This document shows positions 6,669 to 14,485 of a stretch of 34,204 nt of DNA, piece by piece. A program made the position numbers and the translations under genes. Position 1 is the stretch's first letter. Each line of letters opens with the position of its first letter. Source of the DNA: Acidithiobacillus sulfuriphilus (GTDB lineage Bacteria > Pseudomonadota > Gammaproteobacteria > Acidithiobacillales > Acidithiobacillaceae); contig NZ_RIZI01000177.1 in assembly GCF_003721225.1 (NCBI RefSeq), positions 1 to 34,204 on the forward strand, in the 5' to 3' direction. The notes beneath the pieces were generated by a model that had not been told where the DNA came from, ran no database searches, and saw nothing but the letters and a program-made list of their open reading frames with translations.

Positions 6669-7579
6669 TGCAGGACGCGCTGACGCAGGTCTGGGCCTGG
6701 ATGAACCGCCCGCTGCCCTTGCCGGGCAATCTCGCCATGCATCCCCTGGGCATCGGCGAATTTCTGCTCATCCTCATCTTCCTATGGTGGGGAGCGGCCT
6801 GGCTGCGGCGTACCCTGCGGCGACTGCTGAGCCGGCGCCTGGATCATGCCACGGCCTATGCCATATCCCGCGTCACTTATTACCTGTTCATTGCCCTCGG
6901 CCTCCTGGTGGCGCTGCAGACCATCGGCGTCAATCTCAGCAGCTTGGCCATCTTCGGCGGCGTGGTGGGCGTGGGCCTGGGTTTCGGCCTGCAGAACATC
7001 TTCAGCAACTTTGCCTCGGGGCTGATCCTGCTTTTCGAGCGCAGCATCAAGGTGGGTGACTATGTTCAGCTCAAGGAAAACGGGATGCATGGCGAGGTGA
7101 AACAGCTCGGCGTGCGCTATACCCGGGTGATGACGAACGATCATGTGGACATCCTGGTGCCCAATTCCCAGTTCATCAACGGCGACGTGATCAACTGGAG
7201 CCTGGATGAGCCCCTCATGCGCCTGCACATCCCCTTCCGGGTGGCCTATGGCACCGACCGGGAGCGCTTGCGCGAACTGGTGATCGCCACCGCCCGTTCC
7301 GTGGACACGACGGTGGCCGACGGCATCCACGAGCCCAACCTGTGGATCACGGCCTTTGCCGATGCGGGTTATGACTGCGAGATGATCGTCTGGGTGGGGC
7401 GCGATGGTCTAACCCGCCCCGGCAATACCCGCGCCCAATACAATTGGGCCCTGGCCGAGACATTGGAACGGGCCGGCATCGAAATCCCGCGCCCGCGCCA
7501 GGAGGTGGTGCTAGCGGGGGCAGGGGCAATGATGGCCCATCAGAGCGGGGCCACCTCTTCTTCCGCCTCTTCCACATAA
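6668..7579 (+). CDS. Mechanosensitive ion channel, MscS family
   Basis: The protein is about 303 residues. A first hydrophobic helix (about 27-45) and a second (about 68-88) precede the pore-lining TM3, which has the Gly/Ala pattern IFGGVVGVGLGFGLQNIFSN (about residues 97-116), the MscS hallmark. The cytoplasmic beta domain follows (SIKVGDYVQL, VRYTRVMTNDHVDILVPNSQF). Such channels release osmolytes on hypo-osmotic shock. ATG 6668 overlaps the hxlR stop; a TTG three bases upstream is also possible, with GGGAGGA giving the ribosome site. Being in an operon with an HxlR regulator is unusual for mscS. The last 40 bp overlap the convergent MFS gene; the C-terminus there is low-complexity Ser/Ala/Thr. 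Confidence 0.9.
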   Translation: MQDALTQVWAWMNRPLPLPGNLAMHPLGIGEFLLILIFLWWGAAWLRRTLRRLLSRRLDHATAYAISRVTYYLFIALGLLVALQTIGVNLSSLAIFGGVVGVGLGFGLQNIFSNFASGLILLFERSIKVGDYVQLKENGMHGEVKQLGVRYTRVMTNDHVDILVPNSQFINGDVINWSLDEPLMRLHIPFRVAYGTDRERLRELVIATARSVDTTVADGIHEPNLWITAFADAGYDCEMIVWVGRDGLTRPGNTRAQYNWALAETLERAGIEIPRPRQEVVLAGAGAMMAHQSGATSSSASST

Positions 7580-9054
7580 CTGCGCGGACTGCCGGGAGTC
7601 ACTATGGCGCGTGGTGGAATGAGGAAGGCGTAGGCCATCAGCGCCGCCAGCAGGCAGAGCCACATGGACAGGCGCAGCAGGTTGTCGATGCTCAGGGTAT
7701 TGGCCTGGGCCGCTACGAGCCCGGCCAGGGTCGGCGCGGTCATGGCTGAACTGTTGCCGTAGGCCAGGAGATGCTCGCGGAAGGCGTTGCTGGCCAGCGC
7801 ACCGTCACGAATGGCATACACGCTGATCAGGCTCACCCCGATGTTGGCACTGAAGACCCGGATGAAATTGCTGGTGGTGGCGGCCTTGGGGATGTCTTCG
7901 GCGGGAATGCCGGAGAGAATGATCATGGTCAGGGGCACAAAGAGCATCCCCAGGCCCAGCCCGAGCAGCAGCATGGGCCAGAAGATCTCGGCTAGGCCGC
8001 TTTGTGGGCTGAAGTAGCCGCTGCCATAGGCGGCGGCAAAGAGCAAAAAGCACAATGTCGCCAGGCGCCGTAGGCCAAAGAGCCCCTGCAGACGATCCAT
8101 GAGCGTGGAAACCGGCACCGCCGCCAGGCCGATGGGCAGCAGCAAGACGCCTCCCCAGTAGCCATTGAAACCGAGAGTTTCCTCGGCCCAGAGGGGCAAT
8201 TCCGCAGCCCAGCCCATGAACAGTGACCAGCCCAGGCAGAGCAGCAGGAGACCAAGCCAGTAATTGCGCTGCCGCAGGAAGTGAAACTGCAGCAACGGAT
8301 GGGGTGCCCGGCTTTCCCGCCAGGCAAAGAGCAGCAACAGGATCAGCGCCGCCAGGGCCGTGTGCAGAATATAGAACGAATGCCACCAACCATACTGCTC
8401 CCCCTGATCCAGGGTCACCTGCAGGGCCATGAGGCCTGCATAGAGCAGGCCGAAGCCGAGGAGGTCGAAGGGCGGGTTGTCGCGATTCTCCCCGCCGGCG
8501 GGAATGCCGGTGCGCCCCAGGAACCAGGCCAGCCCCCAGAGGGGCAGGGAGAGCCAGAAAATGAAGCGGAAATTGAGAGTGGTGGCCAGCCAGCCGCCGA
8601 TGGCCGGGCCCACAAAAAAAGGGATTAACATGGCATTGCTCCACAGCATGGTGACCATGCCGTGGCGCGCTGTGGGGCTATGGCGCAAAAAGAGGCTTTG
8701 GCTGAGGGGTACCAGAAGCCCCGCCCCGATGCCTTCCATGGCCCGCGAAAGCAGCATGATCCACAGATTGTGGGTCAGCGCACTGACAAGGGTGCCCGTG
8801 GCCGCGATGGCCGCGGCGCCCTGAAAGACCCGACGGGCGCCGAAGCGCGCCGTGCTCCAGGGCATCAGGGTGATCCCCAGCGACCAGTGGACAATGAAAT
8901 AAGTAAGGGTCCACAGGGCGTGATCGCTGCTGGTGGACAGCCCCCCGGCGATGTAAGGGAGGATGCCTTGTACGGCAGAGCCTTCCAAGGAACCCAGGCC
9001 CAGCGCCATGGCAACGCCGATAAAAAGGGCTGGGAGGAGGGTGCTGTTTTTCAT
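7540..9054 (-). CDS. MFS drug exporter, DHA2 (EmrB/QacA-like, 14 TM) family
   Basis: At 504 residues with about 14 hydrophobic segments, this fits the DHA2 group of proton-coupled multidrug exporters. In family position are SLEGSAVQGILPYIAGGLS in TM1 (usually a conserved D is here; this protein has E), FGARRVFQ in the loop after TM2, and the TM5 antiporter-type motif around LIPFFVGPAIGGWL. Exported substrate is unknown. No HlyD/EmrA membrane-fusion gene or TolC is adjacent, so it may work alone. It is divergent from a LysR gene with a palindrome between them, which makes LysR its likely regulator. The C-terminus (YVEEAEEEVAPL) overlaps the 3' end of mscS by 40 bp. Confidence 0.88.
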   Translation of the reverse strand: MKNSTLLPALFIGVAMALGLGSLEGSAVQGILPYIAGGLSTSSDHALWTLTYFIVHWSLGITLMPWSTARFGARRVFQGAAAIAATGTLVSALTHNLWIMLLSRAMEGIGAGLLVPLSQSLFLRHSPTARHGMVTMLWSNAMLIPFFVGPAIGGWLATTLNFRFIFWLSLPLWGLAWFLGRTGIPAGGENRDNPPFDLLGFGLLYAGLMALQVTLDQGEQYGWWHSFYILHTALAALILLLLFAWRESRAPHPLLQFHFLRQRNYWLGLLLLCLGWSLFMGWAAELPLWAEETLGFNGYWGGVLLLPIGLAAVPVSTLMDRLQGLFGLRRLATLCFLLFAAAYGSGYFSPQSGLAEIFWPMLLLGLGLGMLFVPLTMIILSGIPAEDIPKAATTSNFIRVFSANIGVSLISVYAIRDGALASNAFREHLLAYGNSSAMTAPTLAGLVAAQANTLSIDNLLRLSMWLCLLAALMAYAFLIPPRAIVTPGSPRSYVEEAEEEVAPL

Positions 9055-9183
9055 GGCTTCCTGATCGATGATCGCTGCGCGAACGGGTTTTCCCGCGGGG
9101 TGGTCCTGATAAAGGCCACCATAAGCGTACTGCCAGCCTGACTACCGTCCTTGTCCATACCCTATGGCCGGGATTAATATTCG

Positions 9184-9201
9184 TCAAATAGATTGATTTG
9201 A
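9184..9201. promoter_or_regulatory. LysR-type operator candidate between the MFS and lysR genes
   Basis: TCAAAT (9184-9189) and ATTTGA (9196-9201) form a perfect 6-bp inverted repeat with a 6-nt spacer. It contains the T-N11-A core expected of a LysR-type binding site. It lies 22 bp before the lysR ATG and 130 bp before the exporter ATG, within an AT-rich island (about 9172-9222). The arrangement fits autorepression of lysR plus activation of the exporter. Confidence 0.6.
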
Positions 9202-9222
9202 GATTAATGATCGATTTTCCCG

Positions 9223-10140
9223 ATGTATTTCCATAGCGAAGATCTCCTGGCCTTCCTGGCTGTGGCTGAGGCGGGTGGCGTGGGTGCGGGGGCAGAGGTG
9301 CTGCGGCGTAGCCAGCCCGCCGTCTCCGAGCGCTTGCGTGCCTTGAATGAGGCCGTTGGCGAGCCCCTCTACCAGCGGTCCGGGCGGGGCATCCGTCTCA
9401 CGGCTGCAGGCGAGGCGCTCCTGCCCTATGCCCGGCGCCTACGCGATGTGTTGGGCGAAGTACAGGGCTGGGCGGCGCGCCAGCATGCCCTGCAGGAAGG
9501 GAGTCTGCGTATTGTGGCCAGCAATACGGTGGCCAATTACTTCCTGTTGGAGCACTTGGCTAGCTTCCGCAGCCATTATCCCGGCATACAGGTGCAACTC
9601 AAGACCGGTCCCATGGACGACTGGGCCCCCTCCGCTCTGGGAGCCTGGGATCTGCTCTTCATGGAAGACGCAGTGGATGCGGCCGCCCTTCCGGGCCATT
9701 TCCTGCAACGGCCCTGGCGACAGGACGAAATCGTGGCCATCCTCCCCCAGGATCACCCCTGGGTGCGGGAAGGACGGGAGGGAGTGGACTGGCCGGAACT
9801 GCTGCGAGAGCCCATCGTCTGGCGGGAGCCCCTCTCGGGGGTGCGGCGTACGGTGGAGGCGGCCTTGACCCGGGCGGGTCTGCGGGCCCGTTACAGTGTC
9901 GAAGTGACCGGTATCGATGCCTTGCGCGAGGCGGTGGCGGCGGGGCTGGGGATCGGTTTCGCCTCGGCAGAGGCCCTGGATCGGGTGCGTTGGCCCCTGG
10001 CCTCCTTGCGTCTCAATCCCCCCGGCGGCCTGATCTGGACGCTCTATCTGATCCTGCCCCAGGTCCCTTTTCAGTCGCTGGCGGTAAGGGCCTTTCTGGA
10101 ACTCATCGGGCAGGATCCGGATGCGGCAAAAACCCCCTGA
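9223..10140 (+). CDS. LysR-family transcriptional regulator
   Basis: The 305-residue protein is of normal LTTR length. The N-terminal winged helix-turn-helix (residues about 5-64) has FLAVAEAGGVGAGAEVLRRS, then QPAVSERLRALNEAVGEPLY and the TAAGE turn. A linker helix follows, and a periplasmic-binding-protein-like effector domain starts near residue 92 (GSLRIVASNTVANYFL). It contains the (G)xGIGFAS segment common in LTTRs. The effector cannot be predicted. The divergent DHA2 exporter is the obvious target. No clear ribosome site precedes the ATG at 9223, suggesting low expression. Confidence 0.9.
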   Translation: MYFHSEDLLAFLAVAEAGGVGAGAEVLRRSQPAVSERLRALNEAVGEPLYQRSGRGIRLTAAGEALLPYARRLRDVLGEVQGWAARQHALQEGSLRIVASNTVANYFLLEHLASFRSHYPGIQVQLKTGPMDDWAPSALGAWDLLFMEDAVDAAALPGHFLQRPWRQDEIVAILPQDHPWVREGREGVDWPELLREPIVWREPLSGVRRTVEAALTRAGLRARYSVEVTGIDALREAVAAGLGIGFASAEALDRVRWPLASLRLNPPGGLIWTLYLILPQVPFQSLAVRAFLELIGQDPDAAKTP

Positions 10141-10158
10141 CGGGAGGGTAATTCACCC

Positions 10159-11058
10159 CTAGCCCTCCGCCAGCATGAGGAAGGCCCCGGAGCCGCCCGC
10201 CGGATGTTCCAGCCAGATGAGGGGGAGTTCGGGGCGGCGGCGAATGAGGGCATCTTCGGCGTCGCCGGTTTCGACCACCAGCACGCCGTGGGGCGTGAGA
10301 TGGCTTGGGGCGGCCTCCAGCAGGGGCAACAGGCAGGCGAGGCCATCCTCACCGGCAGCCAGGGCTTGCCGGGGTTCATGGTGGTATTCGGGCGGCAGTT
10401 CCGCCATGGCAGCCGCATCCACATAGGGGGGGTTGCTCAGAATCAGGTCATAACGCTCGCCGCCCAGGGCGCTGAAGAGATCCGACTCCAGCAGACGCAC
10501 GCGCTCTTCCAGGCCGTGGGCGCGGACATTGATGCGGGCCACGGCCAGGGCGTCGGCGGACAGATCCACGGCATCGATACGGGCTTCGGGAAAGCGCAAG
10601 GCCAGCGCTATGGCCATGCAAGCGGAGCCGGTGCCGATTTCCAGGATGCGCCGCGCCCGATCCTCCTCCACCCAGGGGGCGAAACCCTCCTCGATGAAAG
10701 GTTCCAGGAGGCTGCGCGGGATCAGTACCCGTTCGTCCACATGAAAGCGGAGGCCGGCAAACCAGGCCTCGCCCGTGATATAGGCGGCCGGTCGGCGGAG
10801 CAACTCCCGTTGGTAGAAAAACTGCAATACGCGGTCCCCCTCCTCGGGAAGCAGGCGCGCGGTCCATAGCCCGGACAAATCTTCCGGTTCCAGATGCAGG
10901 GCGCGGGCCAGGAGGTACTCGGCCTCGGCCCGCGGGTTCTGGCGGCCCTGGCTGCAGTCGATGCCGGCGGCGGCAAAGCGGCTCGCCCCCCAGCGCAGAT
11001 AGTCGGCCACGCTGCACAGACGGGCGCGCGGGGCACGGGCGTAGGCGTCCATGTCCAT
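10159..11058 (-). CDS. prmB: Ribosomal protein L3 N5-glutamine methyltransferase
   Basis: The 299-residue AdoMet-dependent methyltransferase belongs to the HemK/PrmB group. It has the SAM motif I (ILEIGTGSACMAIALALRFP) and a D in VDLSADAL, with the glutamine-binding NPPY tetrad in ILSNPPYVDAAAMAELP. The N-terminal region (SVADYLRWGASRF) and the VLIPRSLLEPFIEEGF segment are closer to PrmB than to PrmC, which reads VLIPRPDTE. It methylates a Gln in ribosomal protein L3. ATG 11058 overlaps the stop of the exonuclease III gene upstream (TGATG), so they are translationally coupled. An in-frame ATG two codons on (11052) is the alternative. Confidence 0.9.
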   Translation of the reverse strand: MDMDAYARAPRARLCSVADYLRWGASRFAAAGIDCSQGRQNPRAEAEYLLARALHLEPEDLSGLWTARLLPEEGDRVLQFFYQRELLRRPAAYITGEAWFAGLRFHVDERVLIPRSLLEPFIEEGFAPWVEEDRARRILEIGTGSACMAIALALRFPEARIDAVDLSADALAVARINVRAHGLEERVRLLESDLFSALGGERYDLILSNPPYVDAAAMAELPPEYHHEPRQALAAGEDGLACLLPLLEAAPSHLTPHGVLVVETGDAEDALIRRRPELPLIWLEHPAGGSGAFLMLAEG

Positions 11059-11819
11059 CAGTTGATCTCCAGCCAGACGGGGCAGTGGTCTGCGCCCATG
11101 ACATCCATGGCGATGCCGGCATCCCGCACGCGCCCCAGCAGGCTCCGATGCACCCAGAAATAATCCAGGCGCCAGCCGACGTTGCGCGCCCGGGCATTGG
11201 TGCGCTGGCTCCACCAGGAGTATTCCACGCGCTCGGGGTAGAGGTGCCGGAAACTATCCACCCAGCCCGCCGCCTCCCATTGGTCCAGCCAGGCGCGTTC
11301 CTCGGGCAGGAAACCGGAGATCTTGGCGTTTTCCTTGGGGCGGGCGAGATCGATGGGGTGATGGGCGGTATTGACATCGCCGCAGAATACGACCGGTCGT
11401 CCCGCGGCCACACGGCCAATGATGTGATCCAAAAAAGCGGCGTAAAAATCCAGTTTGTAGGCAAGCCGCTCGGGGCTGGACTTGCCGTTGGGGAAGTAGA
11501 CGTTGTAGAGGTCGAAATCACCGCAGTCGGTAACGACTACCCGGCCTTCCACATCGAAGCGGGGGATGCCCAAGCCGGCCTGCCGATGCCGGCAGGGGGC
11601 GCGGCAAAAGGTGGCCACGCCGCTATAGCCGGAGCGCGCGGCTACGGCCCACAGCCCGTCATAACCGGCCAAGCGGGCCTCATCCTCCGGCAGTTGAGCG
11701 GGATCGGCCTTGCTTTCCTGCACGCAGAGGGCATCCGGACGGCTCCTCGCCACCCAGTCGGCGAGTCCCTTCTTGCGCGCCGCCCGCCAACCGTTGACGT
11801 TCCAGCTATAAAGCCGCAT
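11058..11819 (-). CDS. Exodeoxyribonuclease III / AP endonuclease, ExoA-like subfamily
   Basis: The 253-residue protein has all exonuclease III blocks: SWNVNGWRAARKKG (N7 region), LCVQESKA (metal-binding E), YNVYFPNG, VFCGDVNTAHHPIDL (catalytic D and N), the WSWW-like YSWWSQRTNARARNVGWRLDYF, and the terminal GADHCPVWLE (catalytic D-H). The RKKG after WNVNGWRA and the PKENAKISGFLPEER segment are of the ExoA/APE1 type rather than E. coli Xth. It cuts abasic sites in base-excision repair. It lies between an unknown gene and prmB, overlapping both by one base pair of start/stop (TGATG each time). A second family member is encoded at 13712. Confidence 0.92.
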   Translation of the reverse strand: MRLYSWNVNGWRAARKKGLADWVARSRPDALCVQESKADPAQLPEDEARLAGYDGLWAVAARSGYSGVATFCRAPCRHRQAGLGIPRFDVEGRVVVTDCGDFDLYNVYFPNGKSSPERLAYKLDFYAAFLDHIIGRVAAGRPVVFCGDVNTAHHPIDLARPKENAKISGFLPEERAWLDQWEAAGWVDSFRHLYPERVEYSWWSQRTNARARNVGWRLDYFWVHRSLLGRVRDAGIAMDVMGADHCPVWLEIN

Positions 11820-12109
11820 CAGCGCAGGACCCGCACGGCCAGAAAGTCGCCTTGGGCAACCACCTCCTCCAGGATTTTCCGGGCGGCGTCGTCGGCGGGT
11901 CCTGCGGTGACCAGCAGGGCCAAGCCCTCCCGTGCTGCCGTCGGGCTGATGACGCCATAGCGCAAGGCGAGGTGATAGAGCACGGCTACGCCGCGTTCCT
12001 GTTCGGGCCGGTTCTCCAGTTCGCCGACCAACTGCGAGTGGGGGCCGCCATAGAAAAGGAGCTTACGCACATGGGCAACGGAGGGGAGGTCAGTGACTGG
12101 CGTACTCAT
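11819..12109 (-). CDS. Hypothetical protein, 96 residues
   Basis: I do not recognise this family. The protein is soluble, without signal peptide, membrane segment or Cys, and is probably all-helical (KLLFYGG, GVAVLYHLALRYGV, ARKILEEVVAQGDFLAVRVL). It is likely real: AAGGA sits at the right distance before the ATG, the stop overlaps the exonuclease start as TGATG, and codon use resembles the neighbours. It is the second gene of the apparent rlmJ-hypothetical-xth-prmB run, so a role linked to repair or ribosome modification is possible but unproven. Confidence 0.7.
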   Translation of the reverse strand: MSTPVTDLPSVAHVRKLLFYGGPHSQLVGELENRPEQERGVAVLYHLALRYGVISPTAAREGLALLVTAGPADDAARKILEEVVAQGDFLAVRVLR

Positions 12110-12133
12110 GAAAGGGTCCTTGGAATGCCGGGG

Positions 12134-12976
12134 TTATTGTGCAGGAACGGGCGCCTTGGGCCAACCCTCGCAACGCAGGGACCAGCGGCCGCCCGTAGCC
12201 GGATCCGCCAGCAACGGGCCGATCTCGGCGAAGGCGGCGGCCAGGCTGTCCACTACCCCCCACGTTGGGTTGATCATCAGCAGGCCGCTGCCGATGAGGC
12301 GCTCGCGGCCCTCTTCGGGACGCTGCAGGAGCTCCATGACCGTAGCCGGGAGCTTGCCGCGCAAGCCCTGCAGGAAGCGGGTAATGGTGCCCCGCGTCTT
12401 GACGGGGTACCAGACGAGGTACATCCCCTGGGGCCAGATCTGGTAGGCACGCAGCAGGGTATCGGTCAGGCGTTCCCATTCGTCGCGGGCCTCGAAGGGC
12501 GGGTCCAGCAGCACCAATCCGCGCCGTTCCGCCGGAGGGATCTGCGCGAAGAGGGCGCGGTACCCATTCTCCACCAGAATGCTGGTGTGCGCGCGGCGGC
12601 CCATAGCAGTGCGCAGCGTTTGGGCCGGTTCTGCCTCCTGCTCGCAAAGGACCATCCGATCCGTAGGGCGCAGCAGGGCCGCGGCCACTGCCGGCGAACC
12701 GGGATAATGGCGCAAGGCGCCGTCGGTATTGGCTGCCGCTACGGTTTTCAGCCAGGTTGCGGCGTGCACGAGGCTGCGCCGGTTGCTCCACAGGCGGCCG
12801 ATCCCCTCCCGGTATTCCCCTTCCCGGGCCAGGGTGTAGCGCGCAGCGCCGGCGTGGGTGTCAATGTAGGCCAGAGGCGCATCCTTGCGGATCAGGGCCT
12901 GCAAGGAAAGGGTCAGGGCCAGATGCTTGCAGCAGTCGGCGGCATTTCCGGCGTGAAACTGATGGTCATAATTCAT
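12134..12976 (-). CDS. rlmJ: 23S rRNA (adenine-2030-N6)-methyltransferase
   Basis: The family opens with a conserved Y-x-H-x-FHAGNxAD-x-xKH block, seen here as MNYDHQFHAGNAADCCKH. The catalytic LVLLDPPFE motif (DPP[YF], N6-adenine methyltransferases) is at about residues 161-169, and LVWYPVKTR and GLLMINPTW follow. Length from ATG 12976 is 280, normal for RlmJ. Neither this ATG nor the upstream in-frame one at 13012, which would add a Lys-rich 12-residue tail, has a good ribosome site. I chose 12976 by the family start. It methylates A2030 of 23S rRNA. It is divergent from gst with an 83-bp gap. Confidence 0.92.
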   Translation of the reverse strand: MNYDHQFHAGNAADCCKHLALTLSLQALIRKDAPLAYIDTHAGAARYTLAREGEYREGIGRLWSNRRSLVHAATWLKTVAAANTDGALRHYPGSPAVAAALLRPTDRMVLCEQEAEPAQTLRTAMGRRAHTSILVENGYRALFAQIPPAERRGLVLLDPPFEARDEWERLTDTLLRAYQIWPQGMYLVWYPVKTRGTITRFLQGLRGKLPATVMELLQRPEEGRERLIGSGLLMINPTWGVVDSLAAAFAEIGPLLADPATGGRWSLRCEGWPKAPVPAQ

Positions 12977-13059
12977 GAATTTTGGCTTGGCTTTGGTCGA
13001 GGCTTTCGCCATGATAACAGAATTTAACGTCGAACGGCGCACGCCAACAAGGGGGATTT

Positions 13060-13662
13060 ATGCGACTCTTTGCGACCCAGACCAGCCCCTACGCCCGCAA
13101 GGTGCGTATGGTGCTCATGGAAAAAGGAATAGCTTGCGACATGGAGTGGGTGGATCTGCGCGCCAGTGATCACCCCGCCCTGGCCCACAATCCCCTGGGC
13201 AAGGTCCCGGTATTGCTGCGCAATGACGGCGAGCCCATCTATGACTCGGCGGTCATTGTCCAGTTTCTGGAGCAATTTCGTCCTGATCCCGCCATCATTC
13301 CCCACGATCCCGAGGGGCGTTTACGTGCCCTGCGCAGTGAGGCCCTGTCCGGCGGTATCATGGATGCCACGGTAGCCTGGGTCCAGGAACAGCGCCGCTC
13401 CAAGGACTGCCAGGATCAGGCCTTGCTGCTCCGCTTGCGCGGCAAAGTGGTCGCCGGGCTCACCACCCTGCAGCAGGAAAGCGCCGGGTGGACTCATGGC
13501 CGCGATCTCCCGGTGCTGCCCCTCCAGCAGATAGCCGCCGTCGCTGCCACGGCCTACGTGGACCTGCGCGCGCCGGACTTTCTCGTCCAGTTTCCCGACC
13601 TGGTCGCCTGGCTCCACAGCCTCCATGACCGGCCCAGCGTCGCTCAGACCGAGCCGCAATGA
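13060..13662 (+). CDS. Glutathione S-transferase-like protein
   Basis: The 200-residue protein has a thioredoxin-fold N-terminal domain: TSPYARKVRMVLMEKG with the Ser/Pro at the active-site turn, then NPLGKVPVLL with the cis-Pro, and IYDSAVIVQFLEQF with the glutathione-binding D-S. A helical C-terminal domain starts near residue 85. It resembles small bacterial GSTs of the YibF type. The thiol substrate is unknown. GGGGG lies 4 nt before the ATG. It is immediately followed by the second exonuclease III gene, possibly in one transcript with hemH. Confidence 0.88.
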   Translation: MRLFATQTSPYARKVRMVLMEKGIACDMEWVDLRASDHPALAHNPLGKVPVLLRNDGEPIYDSAVIVQFLEQFRPDPAIIPHDPEGRLRALRSEALSGGIMDATVAWVQEQRRSKDCQDQALLLRLRGKVVAGLTTLQQESAGWTHGRDLPVLPLQQIAAVAATAYVDLRAPDFLVQFPDLVAWLHSLHDRPSVAQTEPQ

Positions 13663-13711
13663 GGGGGGAGCGGATGTCCTTTCCTGGGGTTGGGCGGAGG
13701 GCGTCGTGGCC

Positions 13712-14485
13712 ATGAAAATTGCCGCCTGGAATGTGAATTCCCTCAAGGTACGCCTGCCGCAGGTGCTGGACTGGCTCGCCGCGCAGCAGCCGGATGTGCT
13801 TTGTTTGCAGGAAACCAAGCTCACCGATGCCCAGTTTCCCGCCGAGGCGTTGCGGGCAGCGGGTTATCATGGGATCTTTCACGGCCAGCCGACCTACAAT
13901 GGGGTCGCCATCCTCAGCCGGGTGGCACCCACAGCCCCCCTGTGCGGCTGGCCGGATGGGAACGACAATCAGGCCCGCCTGTGTGCGGCGAGCGTGGGGT
14001 CTTTGCGCGTGGTGAGTGTCTATGTGCCCAACGGACAGTCCGTGGCTAGTGACAAGTATGTCTATAAACTCGCTTGGCTGGCGCGGCTGCGGGCGTTTCT
14101 GGCGGACGAACTGCTTCGCCATCCCCGCCTGGTGCTTCTCGGCGACTTCAACATTGCGCCCACGGATCGGGATGTTTACGACCCTGTTGCCTGGGGCGAG
14201 GAGGTTCTCTGTTCCCCCGCCGAGCGCGCGGCCTTGGCCGCCCTCCATGAATTGGGTTTCCACGACAGCTTCCGCCATCTGTATCCCGAAGCCCAGGCCT
14301 GGAGCTGGTGGGATTATCGTGCCGCCATGTTCCGCCGCGACCTTGGCCTGCGTATCGACCTGATCCTGGTCTCAACCGCTCTCGTGCCGGCCATTGCGGC
14401 CGCCGGCATCGACCGCGAGGCGCGTCGTGCCGAGCGCCCCTCGGACCATGCACCGGTCTGGCTCGAATTGGGGGATCTCCCATGA
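13712..14485 (+). CDS. xth: Exodeoxyribonuclease III, E. coli Xth-like subfamily
   Basis: The protein is 257 residues from ATG 13712. A GTG two codons upstream (13706) is an alternative because GGAGGG lies only 4 nt before it. Blocks are WNVNSLKVRLPQVLDWL, LCLQETKLTD (metal E), GVAILSRV, VSVYVPNGQ, LLGDFNIAP (catalytic D/N), WSWWDYRAAMFRRDLGLRIDLIL and the terminal SDHAPVWLE. The LPQVLDWL and DxxFP segments are those of E. coli ExoIII, unlike the paralogue at 11058. It hydrolyses 3' ends and AP sites in DNA repair. Its stop overlaps the hemH start (ATGA). Confidence 0.93.
   Translation: MKIAAWNVNSLKVRLPQVLDWLAAQQPDVLCLQETKLTDAQFPAEALRAAGYHGIFHGQPTYNGVAILSRVAPTAPLCGWPDGNDNQARLCAASVGSLRVVSVYVPNGQSVASDKYVYKLAWLARLRAFLADELLRHPRLVLLGDFNIAPTDRDVYDPVAWGEEVLCSPAERAALAALHELGFHDSFRHLYPEAQAWSWWDYRAAMFRRDLGLRIDLILVSTALVPAIAAAGIDREARRAERPSDHAPVWLELGDLP

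Noticed and set aside
10142..10168. Inverted repeat GGAGGG…CCCTCC between lysR and prmB as terminator
   Set aside because: Stem of 6 bp with a 14-nt loop, partly inside prmB and without T run; too weak.
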